Origin: Campylorhamphus procurvoides
Lineage: Eukaryota > Chordata > Aves > Passeriformes > Dendrocolaptidae
DNA length: 64,000 bases
Reading direction: 5' to 3'
NCBI GenBank assembly: GCA_013396655.1
Contig: WBMV01003341.1
Location: forward strand, 124,001-188,000
Shown: positions 38,190 to 49,900 of the stretch, in pieces
How positions within the stretch are numbered: the stretch's first letter is position 1
How the letters are laid out: each line of letters begins with the position of its first letter
Made by a program: the position numbers and the translations under genes
The notes under the pieces: generated by a model
Told to the model about the DNA's origin: nothing
The model's input: only the letters and a program-made list of their open reading frames with translations
The model's database searches: none

Positions 38190-39258
38190 AAAATGAGGGG
38201 AGAGCAGTGGATGTTGCTCATCTTAACTTTAGTAAGACTTCAGTTTTTCAGCAGATCCTCATAAACCAACTGATAAAGCAGGACTAGATAAGGGGACAGT
38301 AAGGTAGACCGAAAGCTCTCCGATGTGCCAGACTCAATGGTTGTGTTCAGTGGCACAACATCCAGCTGGGGGTCAGTCAGCACTGGTATGCCCTGAGGGA
38401 GATTAATGAGAATAATGCTGTTTGACATCTTCATAAAGGAGCTGGATTATGGCACAGAGTTTATCATCAGCAGGTTTGTAGAGGATATAAAACTTGGAGG
38501 CATGCCTCATATACCCGAAAAGGCGAGCTACCATTTAGGCAGCATTGACAGGCTTGAGAAACATGCTGCTGAGAATCTCATTAAGTCCAACAAAGGGAAA
38601 CGCAAAGTCCTGTGAGGACTTCATGCACCAGGATAGACTGGGGACTGTCCAGCTGGAAAGCAGGTTTGCAAAGAAGGACCTAGAGGTTCTGGTGGACAAG
38701 AAGGTGAGTGTGAGCCAAGAGTGTGTTCTTGCAGAACTTTGAGCTGCCAACAGGACTGTGAACTGAATGAAGAAAGCAAGTCAAGGGAGGTTACCTTTCC
38801 CTACTGCTCCACACTGGTGAGACACATCTGGACTCTTGCATTTCTGGGCCCTGGACAACAAGACAGACATGAACTTATTGGAGTGAGTTCAGTGCAGGAC
38901 CACAAATGTGATGAAGGGATGGAGCACCTGTCAAATGAGGAGAGACTGACAACACTGGGACTGGAGATCAGAAGACTCGGGGGGATCTTATCAACATGTA
39001 TATATGCCTGACAAAAGGGCTATTGAAATACAGAAAAATCTATTTAAATACAATAAAAATCCCTTGTTTTCCTATGACTGGTTAGGCACTGTAACTGATT
39101 TCTTAGTGAGGTAGTGCAGTCTTTGTCTCGGAGACATTAAAGAACCAACCATACACAGTCCTGGGTAACTTGGAGTAGGTCAGCCAGCTTTAAGTGTGGA
39201 GTTTGGACTAGACAATCTCCAAAGTCCCTTCTTACCTCTACTGTTCCGTGATCTGACT
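38190..39258 (+). mobile_element. CR1 LINE fragment with RT palm, plus strand
   Basis: It covers RT to 3' end: GAGGGGAGAGCAGTGGATGT near 38196, the VPQG box at about 38380, the catalytic box at about 38478, the post-RT region to about 38990, and a 3' end at 39258. The VPQG codons read GMP followed by a TGA stop. The usual FADD catalytic motif is FVED (frame 38406-38615: FVEDIKLGG). A minus-strand-looking 71-codon frame at 38535-38750 is only its shadow. The last 200 bases have drifted and gained AT-rich sequence (39010-39060). The copy is inactive. Confidence 0.9.
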
Positions 39259-42005
39259 TGTACTTCTGTCTTACTTTGCCACATCTGTTTTATGGACTAA
39301 TTCTACAAACACAGGCAATCTCTGGAAGGTTTCTTCACATGTACATGATTTTGTCATGTGCAAAATATTCTTGCAGCATCAGTGCTTGATATTGGAGTTA
39401 CAGAAACTTTTCTCTGTTTTTCATCTCTACAACTGAAGTGATGTGAAGATATTCTCCTGCCCCTGCAAACTTTGAAGAAAATATTCTGGAGACATGCTGT
39501 ATAAACTGTAGGGACTGACTGAAATTGTTCCCTTTTTTCCCAGGGATCATCATCTTTTTGCACAACAATTTTTGAGGTTGAGTTAAAAATCATCACTGCA
39601 GAGCACTTTGTGTGCAAGGAAGACAAGGTTGAGCAGAAATAATATTACAATGAGAAAAGCATAAAATTATTGAGCTGATACACTCTTTTCAGAAGTAAAG
39701 TGAACAGGGAGAAATAATTCCATTATGTCTTCATGAGGCACATTAATGAAACTGAAAAGTACAGTATATCAGAACTACAGCGGCCTGTTTGGCATGGAAT
39801 TTCAAGGGAGAAGAGGTGACAGCAGAAGATACAGCAGGGAATGTGCAATTTGGCAAAACATTCTGAAGAAGGAAGAGAAGAAGGAAAAATACTGAGATGC
39901 CATTGCCTTCATGGGAGAAAAATTCTTATCCTTAATTGCCTTCACGATCTGTAGATAGTGTTGTCCATTTCAAGGTTATCTTTCTATGTTGTTCATTGTT
40001 AGGAGCAAGACAGATGTAAACAAGAAGAAGTGCATTTTTACCTTTCTCTTTCAATAAATATTTTTATGGCTCTATGAACCCAATATGGCATACCAGCCTC
40101 TGTCAGGGCTATCGTCTCTAGATATTTCGGAGACAAAATCTAAAGCAATAGAATATTTAGTAGATCCTCAATACTGCGGTTGAACTGCTGGACACAGAAT
40201 TAATGTCCAGCACCCAAATCTGGATGGACATCTTGCCTGCCTCCTGGTAATTCTGTTGAAGGAGAGACGTGTAGTGACATACCTGCAGCACAGCAAAAAC
40301 TTTTTTTTTTTTTTAACAATTCCCTTTTTTATTAGCTGCTAGAAATTCATGGTTAAGTGGGGGGTTGGGAGTATGACTCAGCAGTATTGTGTTTTCCTGT
40401 TTATAACCTACAGGTTATCTGTAAAAAGATCCTCGGATTATGAGCAGGGCAGGTTATTTACATGGGAGAGTATCATGAGGGGTAGCTTGATGCCATATTC
40501 CTTCTCTTTTTGTAGTTAGGCTGCTTTTTACAAGAACTTCAGATCCGAATGAAGGTTATGGGCAGGGAGTTTCTTTTTCTTGTAACTCAAGGGTCTGCAG
40601 AGCAGAGGTTGAAAAATGATTCAATCTCAAAACTCACTGCTTCCTCATTTCCTTTGCCCTGATTTTGCCTCTTTTGTCTCAGGGAATAGGAGGGTTCTTA
40701 TTTCCAAGACAGGATATAAAATGGAAGCAGGTTGTTTGGGTGTCAGCTGAATTATTAGATGCACAAAAAATATGGTGACCATATTTAGCCAAATCCAATT
40801 CTTATGAAAATAGAGCAGGTAATTTCTCAGGTTTTCCCTTTTCTTTATAGGATACTGGGTTTGCGTGAGAGCTTTGTATAAATGTATGTTTACATCACAA
40901 ACATTATATACAAGTACTTTGAGTCTAATTGTCCCTGACCCTGACAGTCTAACATAATGCCTCTAGAATAACTCCAACAATTAAATTTATCTGTGAAAAG
41001 TCAGTCAAATCTTTTATTCCTTGATCTCAGTACAAACTGCGGGAATCCAGAAGACGTAATCCTCACAATGCTGTCTATGATAGTCTTCATAAAGATTGAG
41101 GTAAAGAGCATTGGCTGCAGGAAGATTTTGGAGAAGCCTTCTTAAGGCAAGTGTGACACGGCACAAATGCTTCAGTTGAAGAAGTAGCAGCTATGTGTAA
41201 TTTTCGTTTTCAAAACAAGCTAGATTAGTAAGAAATTTTCTGCTCTCATCCAACTCATGTTATACTAAATACTGAAAGTCTTTTGTTTTTTATTTCCTTG
41301 CTTTGTGATTCAGCTTAAAATAAATGCAATTTTAGGTAAAGACTTTCAGTTCTCCTTCTACCTGTAAGGAAATGTAATAATAGATGCCATAAAACTACTA
41401 TGATTAAATAATGAGCAACTGGGAAAGTATGGGACGATAAGAAGAATATTTCCTGGCATTTTCTCAAGGAAAAGCACTATTTTATCTTGGCCTTTAAGAG
41501 GTTTATATTCATTTTAAACTGTTCCTTTTTCCTTTTTTTTTTTTTCCTCCTCACTTAGTGCAATACTCTGAGATCAGCTGCCAAACATACATGATGGATA
41601 AAATCTATCCTGGGGAATGTGCTGTTGTAGTTACTTGCTTTACTGGTCATTCTTATTTTAGTGTTTCACATGCTGTATTTTAAACAACATCTGCCTTACC
41701 CAGGAACATAATTCAGAAACCATGCAACAACCTTTGTAGCAGTTGGCCACGTTCCCGGTTTGAGTTCCTCAAAAGCCTTGGCTATGGGCCGTAGATGAAA
41801 GGAAAGCAAAAGCAACAAGATGGTTTGAAAAGTGGTCAACCCTCAGCTGTGGCACAGTCACAAAGGTACTGACTTCTTAGAGCTGCTCCCTGTCTGTGTT
41901 CCCTTTAATAACCCATGGCTTATGTGACTAATCAATTTTTTTACTCCATGGTTCTCCTGTGAGCTCGATGGAGCCAGTAACAAACACAGACCTAGGTTAT
42001 ATTTG
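39259..42005. other. Unassigned AT-rich DNA
   Basis: No supported gene. It contains T runs at 40301-40314 and a pyrimidine run at 41524-41548. It ends at an undetermined base before a poly-G run. Confidence 0.5.
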
Positions 42006-42037
42006 NGGTGGGGGGGGGGGGGGGGGGGGGGGGCGGG
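42006..42037. repeat. Assembly gap (N) next to a 24-base poly-G run
   Basis: A single N at 42006 is followed by GGT and then 24 consecutive G (42010-42033). Long G runs are a known failure point for short-read sequencing, so both the N and the run length are unreliable. Confidence 0.9.
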
Positions 42038-42126
42038 CAATTGCAAAGCAATACCTGGTAGCACCATGGAAAGCCCTTTGAAATAGTTATGACAGTTTAG
42101 CTGACATACCTGACATCTCTAATAGT

Positions 42127-42920
42127 TTTTGGAAAAGGACCTGGGGGGTACTGATCATGTTCAACAGCTGGCTGAACATGAGCCAGCATGTGCCCAGGTG
42201 TCCAAAAAGGCTAGCAGCATCCTGGCCTGTATCAGCAAAGGTGTGGCCAGCAGGACCAGGGCAGTGACTATCCCACTGTACTCAGCACTGTTGAGACCAC
42301 ACATCAAGTACTGGGGCCTCTCAGTGCAAGGAAGACATTGAGGTGGTGGAGTGTGTCCAGAAAAGACCTACAGAGATGGTGAAGGATCTGGAGCACAGGT
42401 ATGAGGGAGCTGGGATTGTTCAGCCTGGAGAAAAGGAGGCTCAGGGGGGACCTTATTGATCTCTACAATTACCTGAAGGAAGGCTGCAGGGAAGCGGAGG
42501 TTGACCTCTCCTTCCATGTAACAAAAGATAGGACAAGAAGAAACAGCCTCAAGTTGCACCAAGGGAGGTTTAGTTTGCATATTGGGGGAAATTTCTTCAC
42601 AGAAAGGGTTGTCAAGCATTAAAATAGGATCCCCAGGTAAATGATGAAGTCACCACCCCTGGAGGTATTTAAAAGTCTTGATATGATGTAGATGTGGGAA
42701 TTGGTGAGAGCATGGTACTGATACCACCAAGGCTGTAGATCTGATCCCTATATGGGCCACTCACTCAAGAGTTGAACTCGATGATCCTTGATTCCAACTC
42801 AGAATATTCTGTGATTCTGCATGGTTCTATTTAGTGGTGGACTTGTCAGTGCTGGCTTAATCGTCAAACTTAATGATCTTAGGGGTGTTTTGCATATCCT
42901 AAAGGATTCTATGATTCTAA
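42127..42920 (+). mobile_element. CR1 LINE 3' third, plus strand (first copy)
   Basis: A 5'-truncated CR1 beginning near GGAAAAGGACCTGGGGGGTA. Then come GCTGAACATGAGCCAGCATG, GTGTGGCCAGCAGGACCAGG, GGTTGTCAAGCATTAAAATA and the 3' UTR. The ORF2 remnants are in frames 42129-42341 and 42401-42622, separated by a frameshift. The 3' UTR is interrupted at 42717-42818 by another CR1 tail and then resumes with TTAGTGGTGGACTTGTCAGT to the end ATTCTATGATTCTAA near 42920. Most of it (from 42233) is repeated exactly at 43124 onward. Confidence 0.93.
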
Positions 42921-43122
42921 CTTTTTTTCCCCTACTAATTAGACTAAAAATCATTAGGACTATGCTAAGTGATTTAGAGGTCTAAATGTGCGTTGTGGCT
43001 CAATGTTACTCAGTTCAGTTTTGATAAACAGAGTATGCAGATATACAGTTTAAGCACAAACTCTCAAAATGGGACACACATATTTGAAACTAAACATATG
43101 GTTAAGTGTTTAACTAGATCAG
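42233..43122. repeat. 890-bp direct duplication, first copy
   Basis: This block, from CAGCAAAGGTGTGGCC to TTAACTAGATCAG, recurs at 43124-44013 with a constant offset of 891 bases and no difference that I found. The copies are separated only by the N at 43123. It starts and stops without regard to the CR1 borders, reaching about 200 bases into non-CR1 DNA. This fits an assembly overlap better than a biological duplication. Confidence 0.93.
42717..42818 (+). mobile_element. CR1 tail nested in another CR1
   Basis: The segment ends GAACTCGATGATCCTTGATT, CCAACTCAGAATATTCTGTG, ATTCT, which is the 3' end of a different CR1 subfamily from its host element. The seven bases GCATGGT occur directly on both sides (42710-42716 and 42819-42825), looking like a target-site duplication. 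The host CR1 text (ATGTGG... then ...TTAGTGGTGGACTTG) continues across it. The same structure recurs in the duplicated copy at 43608-43709. Confidence 0.75.
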
Positions 43123-43123
43123 N

Positions 43124-43811
43124 CAGCAAAGGTGTGGCCAGCAGGACCAGGGCAGTGACTATCCCACTGTACTCAGCACTGTTGAGACCACACATCAAGT
43201 ACTGGGGCCTCTCAGTGCAAGGAAGACATTGAGGTGGTGGAGTGTGTCCAGAAAAGACCTACAGAGATGGTGAAGGATCTGGAGCACAGGTATGAGGGAG
43301 CTGGGATTGTTCAGCCTGGAGAAAAGGAGGCTCAGGGGGGACCTTATTGATCTCTACAATTACCTGAAGGAAGGCTGCAGGGAAGCGGAGGTTGACCTCT
43401 CCTTCCATGTAACAAAAGATAGGACAAGAAGAAACAGCCTCAAGTTGCACCAAGGGAGGTTTAGTTTGCATATTGGGGGAAATTTCTTCACAGAAAGGGT
43501 TGTCAAGCATTAAAATAGGATCCCCAGGTAAATGATGAAGTCACCACCCCTGGAGGTATTTAAAAGTCTTGATATGATGTAGATGTGGGAATTGGTGAGA
43601 GCATGGTACTGATACCACCAAGGCTGTAGATCTGATCCCTATATGGGCCACTCACTCAAGAGTTGAACTCGATGATCCTTGATTCCAACTCAGAATATTC
43701 TGTGATTCTGCATGGTTCTATTTAGTGGTGGACTTGTCAGTGCTGGCTTAATCGTCAAACTTAATGATCTTAGGGGTGTTTTGCATATCCTAAAGGATTC
43801 TATGATTCTAA
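43124..43811 (+). mobile_element. CR1 LINE 3' part, plus strand (second copy)
   Basis: This is the CR1 portion of the duplicated block, equivalent to 42233-42920, including the nested CR1 tail at 43608-43709. If the duplication is an assembly error, it is the same physical element as the first copy. Confidence 0.9.
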
Positions 43812-44013
43812 CTTTTTTTCCCCTACTAATTAGACTAAAAATCATTAGGACTATGCTAAGTGATTTAGAGGTCTAAATGTGCGTTGTGGCTCAATGTTAC
43901 TCAGTTCAGTTTTGATAAACAGAGTATGCAGATATACAGTTTAAGCACAAACTCTCAAAATGGGACACACATATTTGAAACTAAACATATGGTTAAGTGT
44001 TTAACTAGATCAG
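43124..44013. repeat. 890-bp direct duplication, second copy
   Basis: Exact second copy of 42233-43122. The open frames it contains (43259-43510 minus, 43292-43513 plus) translate identically to those of the first copy, which confirms no indel or substitution there. It is probably a false duplication created at a contig join. Confidence 0.93.
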
Positions 44014-44999
44014 TATCTGAGTACTTATTTTGAGACTAGAGTATTTGTTACCTCTTTTTTTCCATCTGGTTTAAAAGTTTTTATTGATGATCCAAAAGAA
44101 AATATGGAATAAATCAAACACAATCTTTCATCAAACTTTTTTCTGCAAAAATACCTTAAAAGAACCTGGAGAATAATATACATGTGTACTCTGAACAACC
44201 AATACAAAAGAATACCCTGTCTACACATTGCATTTGATATTGAATAATGCTGTACTTACACTGCATTTTTCCCCACTTCCCTTCAACCCTTCCTGTTCTA
44301 TTAAGTAATATTCTTGGCACTCAATGCCCAGATAAAGGATGCTGTTTCTGATGTGTAATTGGAGTGGAGTAATTCATCATTTAGCACTTCATTTCCATTC
44401 ACATTCACCCTTCATGGCTTATTATCAGCTACAACAGAATATGTCTGTAAACCAAAATTAGGTAACACTGTGTAACAAAAGCTGTCTGTTTATTTTGATT
44501 GTAGATTTTTACCATATAGATTCTTCCTTTGAACTTACTTAACTAACTTCCAAAGAGACTTCCAGATAAGTGAAATGTCTGACAATTTTAACATGGGTAC
44601 TTTATTTCTTGTGCAATTATTGGCTGATGTTCTCAGAATACTTTACAGATGCTAATTGATTTGATTCCAGATACAGGTGAGTTAGACAGAAATTCTCTCT
44701 AGTTCTAATGAGACACAGAGAATGAGAAACTTCAAACAGTGCTGAGCTCAGTCCCTGATGTTCAGGTATTGCTGATCCATTCATGCAAAGCTCAAAGCCT
44801 CAGAATCCTTAAATGTCAGGTAGTCAGCACTGTAGGTACTCCTGAGTGACTCATCAGAGTCATCCTTTTCTTTAACAGGGTTCCCTGGAGAAAGTATGAT
44901 GTTTAGGCCCCCCAATGACTAAATTAAAAAAAGTGTTTTGTTTTAACATTTGTTGGGATCTTTATATCTGTAAATGTTCCTGCTACTTGTTTTTTCAAT
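44014..44999. other. Unassigned non-coding DNA
   Basis: No gene or named repeat. The sequence runs into the 5' edge of the CR1 at about 45000. Confidence 0.5.
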
Positions 45000-45117
45000 T
45001 TTCAAAAAGGGCAAGAAAGCTGACCCTGGTAACTACAGGCCTGTCAATCTGTTTTCTTTCTGGTAAAATTATGGAGAAGATTATTCTGGGAGGTATTGAA
45101 AAACACCTGAAGGACGA

Positions 45118-45670
45118 GGTAGTTATCAGTCACAGCCTGCACGGCTTCATGTGGGAAAGTCTTCCTTGTCAAATCTAATCTCCCTTTATGATGAGGTAAA
45201 GCACCTAGTTGATCAAGGGAAACCAGTTGAATGTAATTTTTCCTTTCAGTAAAACTCTAGATACTGTCTCTCACAGGATCCTTCTGGACAAAATGTACAG
45301 CACACAGCTAGATAAAGGCAAGATGCAATGGGTGAGCAACAGGCTCATGGGTCAGGCACAAAGGGTTACAGAAATCTGGTAACATCAGACTGGTGACTGG
45401 TCACTAGTGGGGTTCCACAGGGCTCCATCACAGGCCTTGTGCTCCTCAATGTCTTTATAAATGCCTTGGATGCAGGACTGGAAGGGATACTAAGTTTGCA
45501 GATGATACGAAATTGAGAGAAGCTGTTGACTCCCTCAGAGATCAAGGAGCCTTGCAGAGAGATATTGACAAATTAGAGAGGTGAGCAATCAACAACCATA
45601 TGAAGGTTAACACGGACGAGTGCCGGATTCGGCACCCGGGAGGGGACAACCCTGGATGTTTGCACAGACT
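45118..45670. repeat. 553-bp direct duplication, first copy
   Basis: This runs from GGTAGTTATCAGTCACAGCC to TTTGCACAGACT and recurs at 45672-46224 with a constant 554-base offset. The N at 45671 lies exactly between the copies. It lies wholly inside a CR1 ORF2. Confidence 0.93.
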
Positions 45671-45671
45671 N

Positions 45672-46224
45672 GGTAGTTATCAGTCACAGCCTGCACGGCT
45701 TCATGTGGGAAAGTCTTCCTTGTCAAATCTAATCTCCCTTTATGATGAGGTAAAGCACCTAGTTGATCAAGGGAAACCAGTTGAATGTAATTTTTCCTTT
45801 CAGTAAAACTCTAGATACTGTCTCTCACAGGATCCTTCTGGACAAAATGTACAGCACACAGCTAGATAAAGGCAAGATGCAATGGGTGAGCAACAGGCTC
45901 ATGGGTCAGGCACAAAGGGTTACAGAAATCTGGTAACATCAGACTGGTGACTGGTCACTAGTGGGGTTCCACAGGGCTCCATCACAGGCCTTGTGCTCCT
46001 CAATGTCTTTATAAATGCCTTGGATGCAGGACTGGAAGGGATACTAAGTTTGCAGATGATACGAAATTGAGAGAAGCTGTTGACTCCCTCAGAGATCAAG
46101 GAGCCTTGCAGAGAGATATTGACAAATTAGAGAGGTGAGCAATCAACAACCATATGAAGGTTAACACGGACGAGTGCCGGATTCGGCACCCGGGAGGGGA
46201 CAACCCTGGATGTTTGCACAGACT
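45672..46224. repeat. 553-bp direct duplication, second copy
   Basis: Exact second copy of 45118-45670, including the identical frame starting MKVNTDECRIRHPGGD (45600 and 46154). It is probably an unmerged contig overlap. Confidence 0.93.
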
Positions 46225-46920
46225 GGGGAATGAGAGGCTGGAAAACAGTGTCAGAAAGGGGCCTGGGGGTTCTGGTCAGTGGCAAGTTGGATATCAGTCA
46301 GCAGTGCCCTGGCAGCCAGGAGGGCCAACCATGTCCTGGGGGGCATCAGGCAAAGTGTCGCCAGCCGGGTGAGGGAGGGGATTGCCCTGCTCTGCTCTGC
46401 ACTGGGGCGGCCTCACCTTGAATATTGTGAGCAGTTTTGGGGCACCAGAATATATAAAAGACATTAAGCTGTTAGAGACCATGCAAAGGAGGGCAACGAG
46501 GATGGTGAAGGGTCTGGAGGGGAAGCTGTATTAGGAACATCTGAAATTACTTGGCTTGTTCAGCCTGGGGAAGAGGAGACAGAGGGGACCAGATAGCTGC
46601 CTACAGCTCCCTCAGCAGGGCAAGCTGAGGGGCAGCACTGATCTCTCTCTGATGACCAGTGATAGGACCTGAGGGAATGGCCTGAAGTTGTGCCATGGAA
46701 GGTTTGGGTTGGATATTAGGAAAAGGTTTCTGGGGCACTGGAACAGGCTCCCCGGGAAAGTGATCACAGCACCAAGCCTGTCTGAGTTCAAGAAGCATTT
46801 AGATAATGCTCCTGGGCATAAGGTGTGATTCTTGGGGATGGTCCTGTGCAAGGCCAGGAGCTGACCTTTGGAAACCCCTTTGGGTCCCTTCCAAGACAGA
46901 ATATTCTGTGATTCTGTTAT

Positions 46921-49900
46921 ACCTTTAATAAGAGGGATTCCTGACACAGGGAATCAAAGAATTTATCAGAATGTAACACTTTTCTTGTGGGTGTTATTCA
47001 TTGTTTTGTTTTTTTTTGTTGTTGTTGCTTAGTTAGTCTGTTTTGGTTTGATCACTTAATTTCAATTTCATTTTGAAAGTTATTTTTTGATATATTCTTT
47101 TTTCTATATATACTTTTCTTAACCAGGCCTATAATTGTAAATATAAAAGCAGAAAAAATATTATTTCTCAGACAGTAAGGAGTGATATTTAGATCCAGAA
47201 AGTAAAGATAAATAATTTCAACTTAAGCGCAATAAATTTGCTTCTTCTCTGTTTTAAAAATGACCTTTTTTCTATTTAAATAGTTCACAGTCACATTTTC
47301 TTTTAGGCACATTCCCTTTTCAGAAAAGATTGATTTACTCCATTTCAGGATCCTAACAGAATTTTTGAAACATTCATATAGCTAATAAAACAATAAATGA
47401 TGTTTATAGATAAAGAAATAGTTGATACATTTTCATGAAAAATATTATTTCATTCATCCAACCTTGTTTAACTTCCTGTAGATGAAAGACTGCTAATGAG
47501 TTTTTGTTGACAATAGCTATAAAGTGCCAAATGAGGTTACAATGTACCTGCTTACATAAGACTGAGAGCAAAACTATTTAATATCTATCCAAACTTCATC
47601 TTTTGAAATTATGATCTTATTTAAATTTTTTTAAATTATTGCAATATACTTTTTCTTATTTTTAAATAATATTTGATAAAGAGTGGTAACATCTTTTAAA
47701 ACAGACAGTTTATTAAAGCAGCTTACACTTGAAATTTTAAGGAACAAAACTGAAAATAATAGGAGGGTGTGTTCTATACATTACATCAGAGAGAAGATAT
47801 ATGTAAATATTGCTTTTTGTAACTCCTATAAACATTCCATGCTGTATTGAGATAGAAGATTGTGTGGAATTCTTATTAGAAATGCAATATATGGCAGTTT
47901 CAACTATCCTTTGCTGTAACCATGAATTCATTTGTAAATTTTCAAAACCATTGTACTTCAGGACATCTCAAAATTCAAGTGGTCAGCTTCATTTTTTTTG
48001 GTTGTAACTTACATTAACTTGTTGTAGACTAGTGATAAAACAAAAAAGCCTACATATTTGGTTTTATCCCAGAGTTAAATTTCTTTAATACTCTTCAAAT
48101 TTGACTGGAGAGCAGAGCATATATAGGAATGACTACGTGTCAGAATGATTTACCATAAAAACTTTAGGGGAGAGCTTTCTCTTTTACTCAACTTTTTTCT
48201 AGCTACAGAGTCCTTTTGCTTAACTGAAGTTAGCTTAGCTATTTATATGGCTCTTTTGTAGACATGTAGATCTATAAGCTAAGGTCAAACAAGCTGGGAC
48301 ACTTATATTAATACTTCTCACAGCAAAATAACTCGGCATGACTTAAATAAGGTGCAATAGAAATTGGAGATTTTTTTTCCTCTGGAGTAGTAAGGAGTGT
48401 ATAACATGGGCTCTAAAATAAGAGCTGTAACCAAGCAAAGGAAGATCAAAAAGGAAAAGTATAAACAGCTGTGCAGATGAATGTTATTTCAGAGGGAAAG
48501 CTCTTACAAGTGGAATATAGGTGCTTGGCAAAGAGTAACTGAAATGGTACTTGCTAGCTCTCCATACATATCTGAGGAGTAAATACTGAAGAGAATGCTG
48601 AATACCAGGAATATCCAAAGAGAATAACACTTTCAGTGGGCATGGAAAAAAGCAAATCTTGCATGACTTTTGAAAAAGGCTAATTTAAGAGCAAAGATTA
48701 ATTGCCTATAAAATGACGAGGTAGATCTGCCCCTTAGAATAGATCCTTACAGAGTAATTCAAGTACATGATATGACCTGCTTATATCACCTTATTTAACA
48801 AAATTAATTAAACTGAAGAAAATTTGAATCATGGTCAGTCATATGTTGTGTTGTGCAGATAATACCTGTGTCAGACATACTAATATGAATGCACCCTACC
48901 TTTGTATGATGAGATTTCTGTCTATGATCTGATATGGAAAACCTACATTTTGTCACAAAATAAAAAGAATTCTATGACAGGGGAGATTAGCACAATTCAC
49001 TGTGAATCAAGGAATGGGCCACTGGCTGTATGAATTGTTGGAAACATGCTGTGCATCTCTAAGGTATGTGAAGGACAATCTGGCCTCAGTTAATTGTAAT
49101 CCATACTTGAAAATAATTGTTGGCGTAATCTTATCAGAAAAGTTAACTTAATAAATCATGTTTATCCTCATTTTAATGACTCTGTGGGAAAAAAAGGTAT
49201 TTTCATTTTTTGTTTCTTTTCTAAAAGGTACTAAACTATATTACAGTTTTACTCCAGAACATATGTTTGATTAACTTTATGCATATTCATTATTAAAATT
49301 TACCCAGTAGCACTCACAAGTTGTTTCAAATTGTAGTATCCATTTAAAGTTGAAGGTGGTAGCTTTCACTAATTACCCACTATAATAGATGGAGAAGAGT
49401 TGAAATCTACCATGTAAGTGAAGGCAACTAGGTTCCAGGAAACTTGATTTTTTTTTTCTTGTCAACTTACCTGTTAATTATTCTATCAATACTGAGTGAT
49501 TAATTAGGCAGTGCAATTGTTTTTTCTGTTTCAGTACCTTAGAGTGGCCACTAAAAACTTTCAAATGGTGTAAATGATTCCATTGGTATATTCTGGAATA
49601 CCATTCCTGCAATTGTAATACATCAGGTATTTTCCATAGTAAATACAGAGGAATATAAATAAATGCTGCAAGACGAAATGCACACATTTCAAAGACTAAA
49701 TAATGTGTTATTAGAAAATAAAAACTCTTCTTGAATCTGACCAACATGAATCTCAGTCTAATATTTCAGGCTAACCTGAGTTGGAATGTCAAAACTCAGA
49801 ATATTCTGTGAAACCTGTGAAACTGTAAAAACATTATTGAACTGGAACTTAAAAGTTATGACCCATAAAAGCTGAAACTCAGGAAAACCTTTAAGATCTT

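Larger units (their letters stand above)
45000..46920 (+). mobile_element. CR1 LINE ORF2 to 3' end, plus strand
   Basis: This is the most complete CR1 here. It starts in ORF2 upstream of the palm (reading FKKGKKADPGNYRPVNL from 45001) and continues through a box reading SGVPQGSITG (about 45405). The catalytic FADD is intact (45495-45506), followed by post-RT sequence (SVASRVREG, GRPHLEYC near 46360-46430). It ends with GAATATTCTGTGATTCTG at 46900-46917. Frameshifts break the ORF, for example near 45055. The internal segment 45118-45670 is present twice around an N at 45671, so the element's apparent length (1.92 kb) is probably inflated by 554 bases. The endonuclease half is absent. Confidence 0.93.

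Noticed and set aside
41858..42067. Proline-run protein on the minus strand
   Set aside because: The prolines come from the poly-G run next to an N. It is an artefact of simple sequence.
43124..44013. Interpretation as a genuine recent segmental duplication
   Set aside because: The copies appear identical and the N sits exactly at the junction, twice in this window. An assembly artefact is the simpler explanation.
49785..49825. CR1-like tail CTCAGAATATTCTGTGAAACC
   Set aside because: About 20 matching bases with no preceding CR1 3' UTR text.
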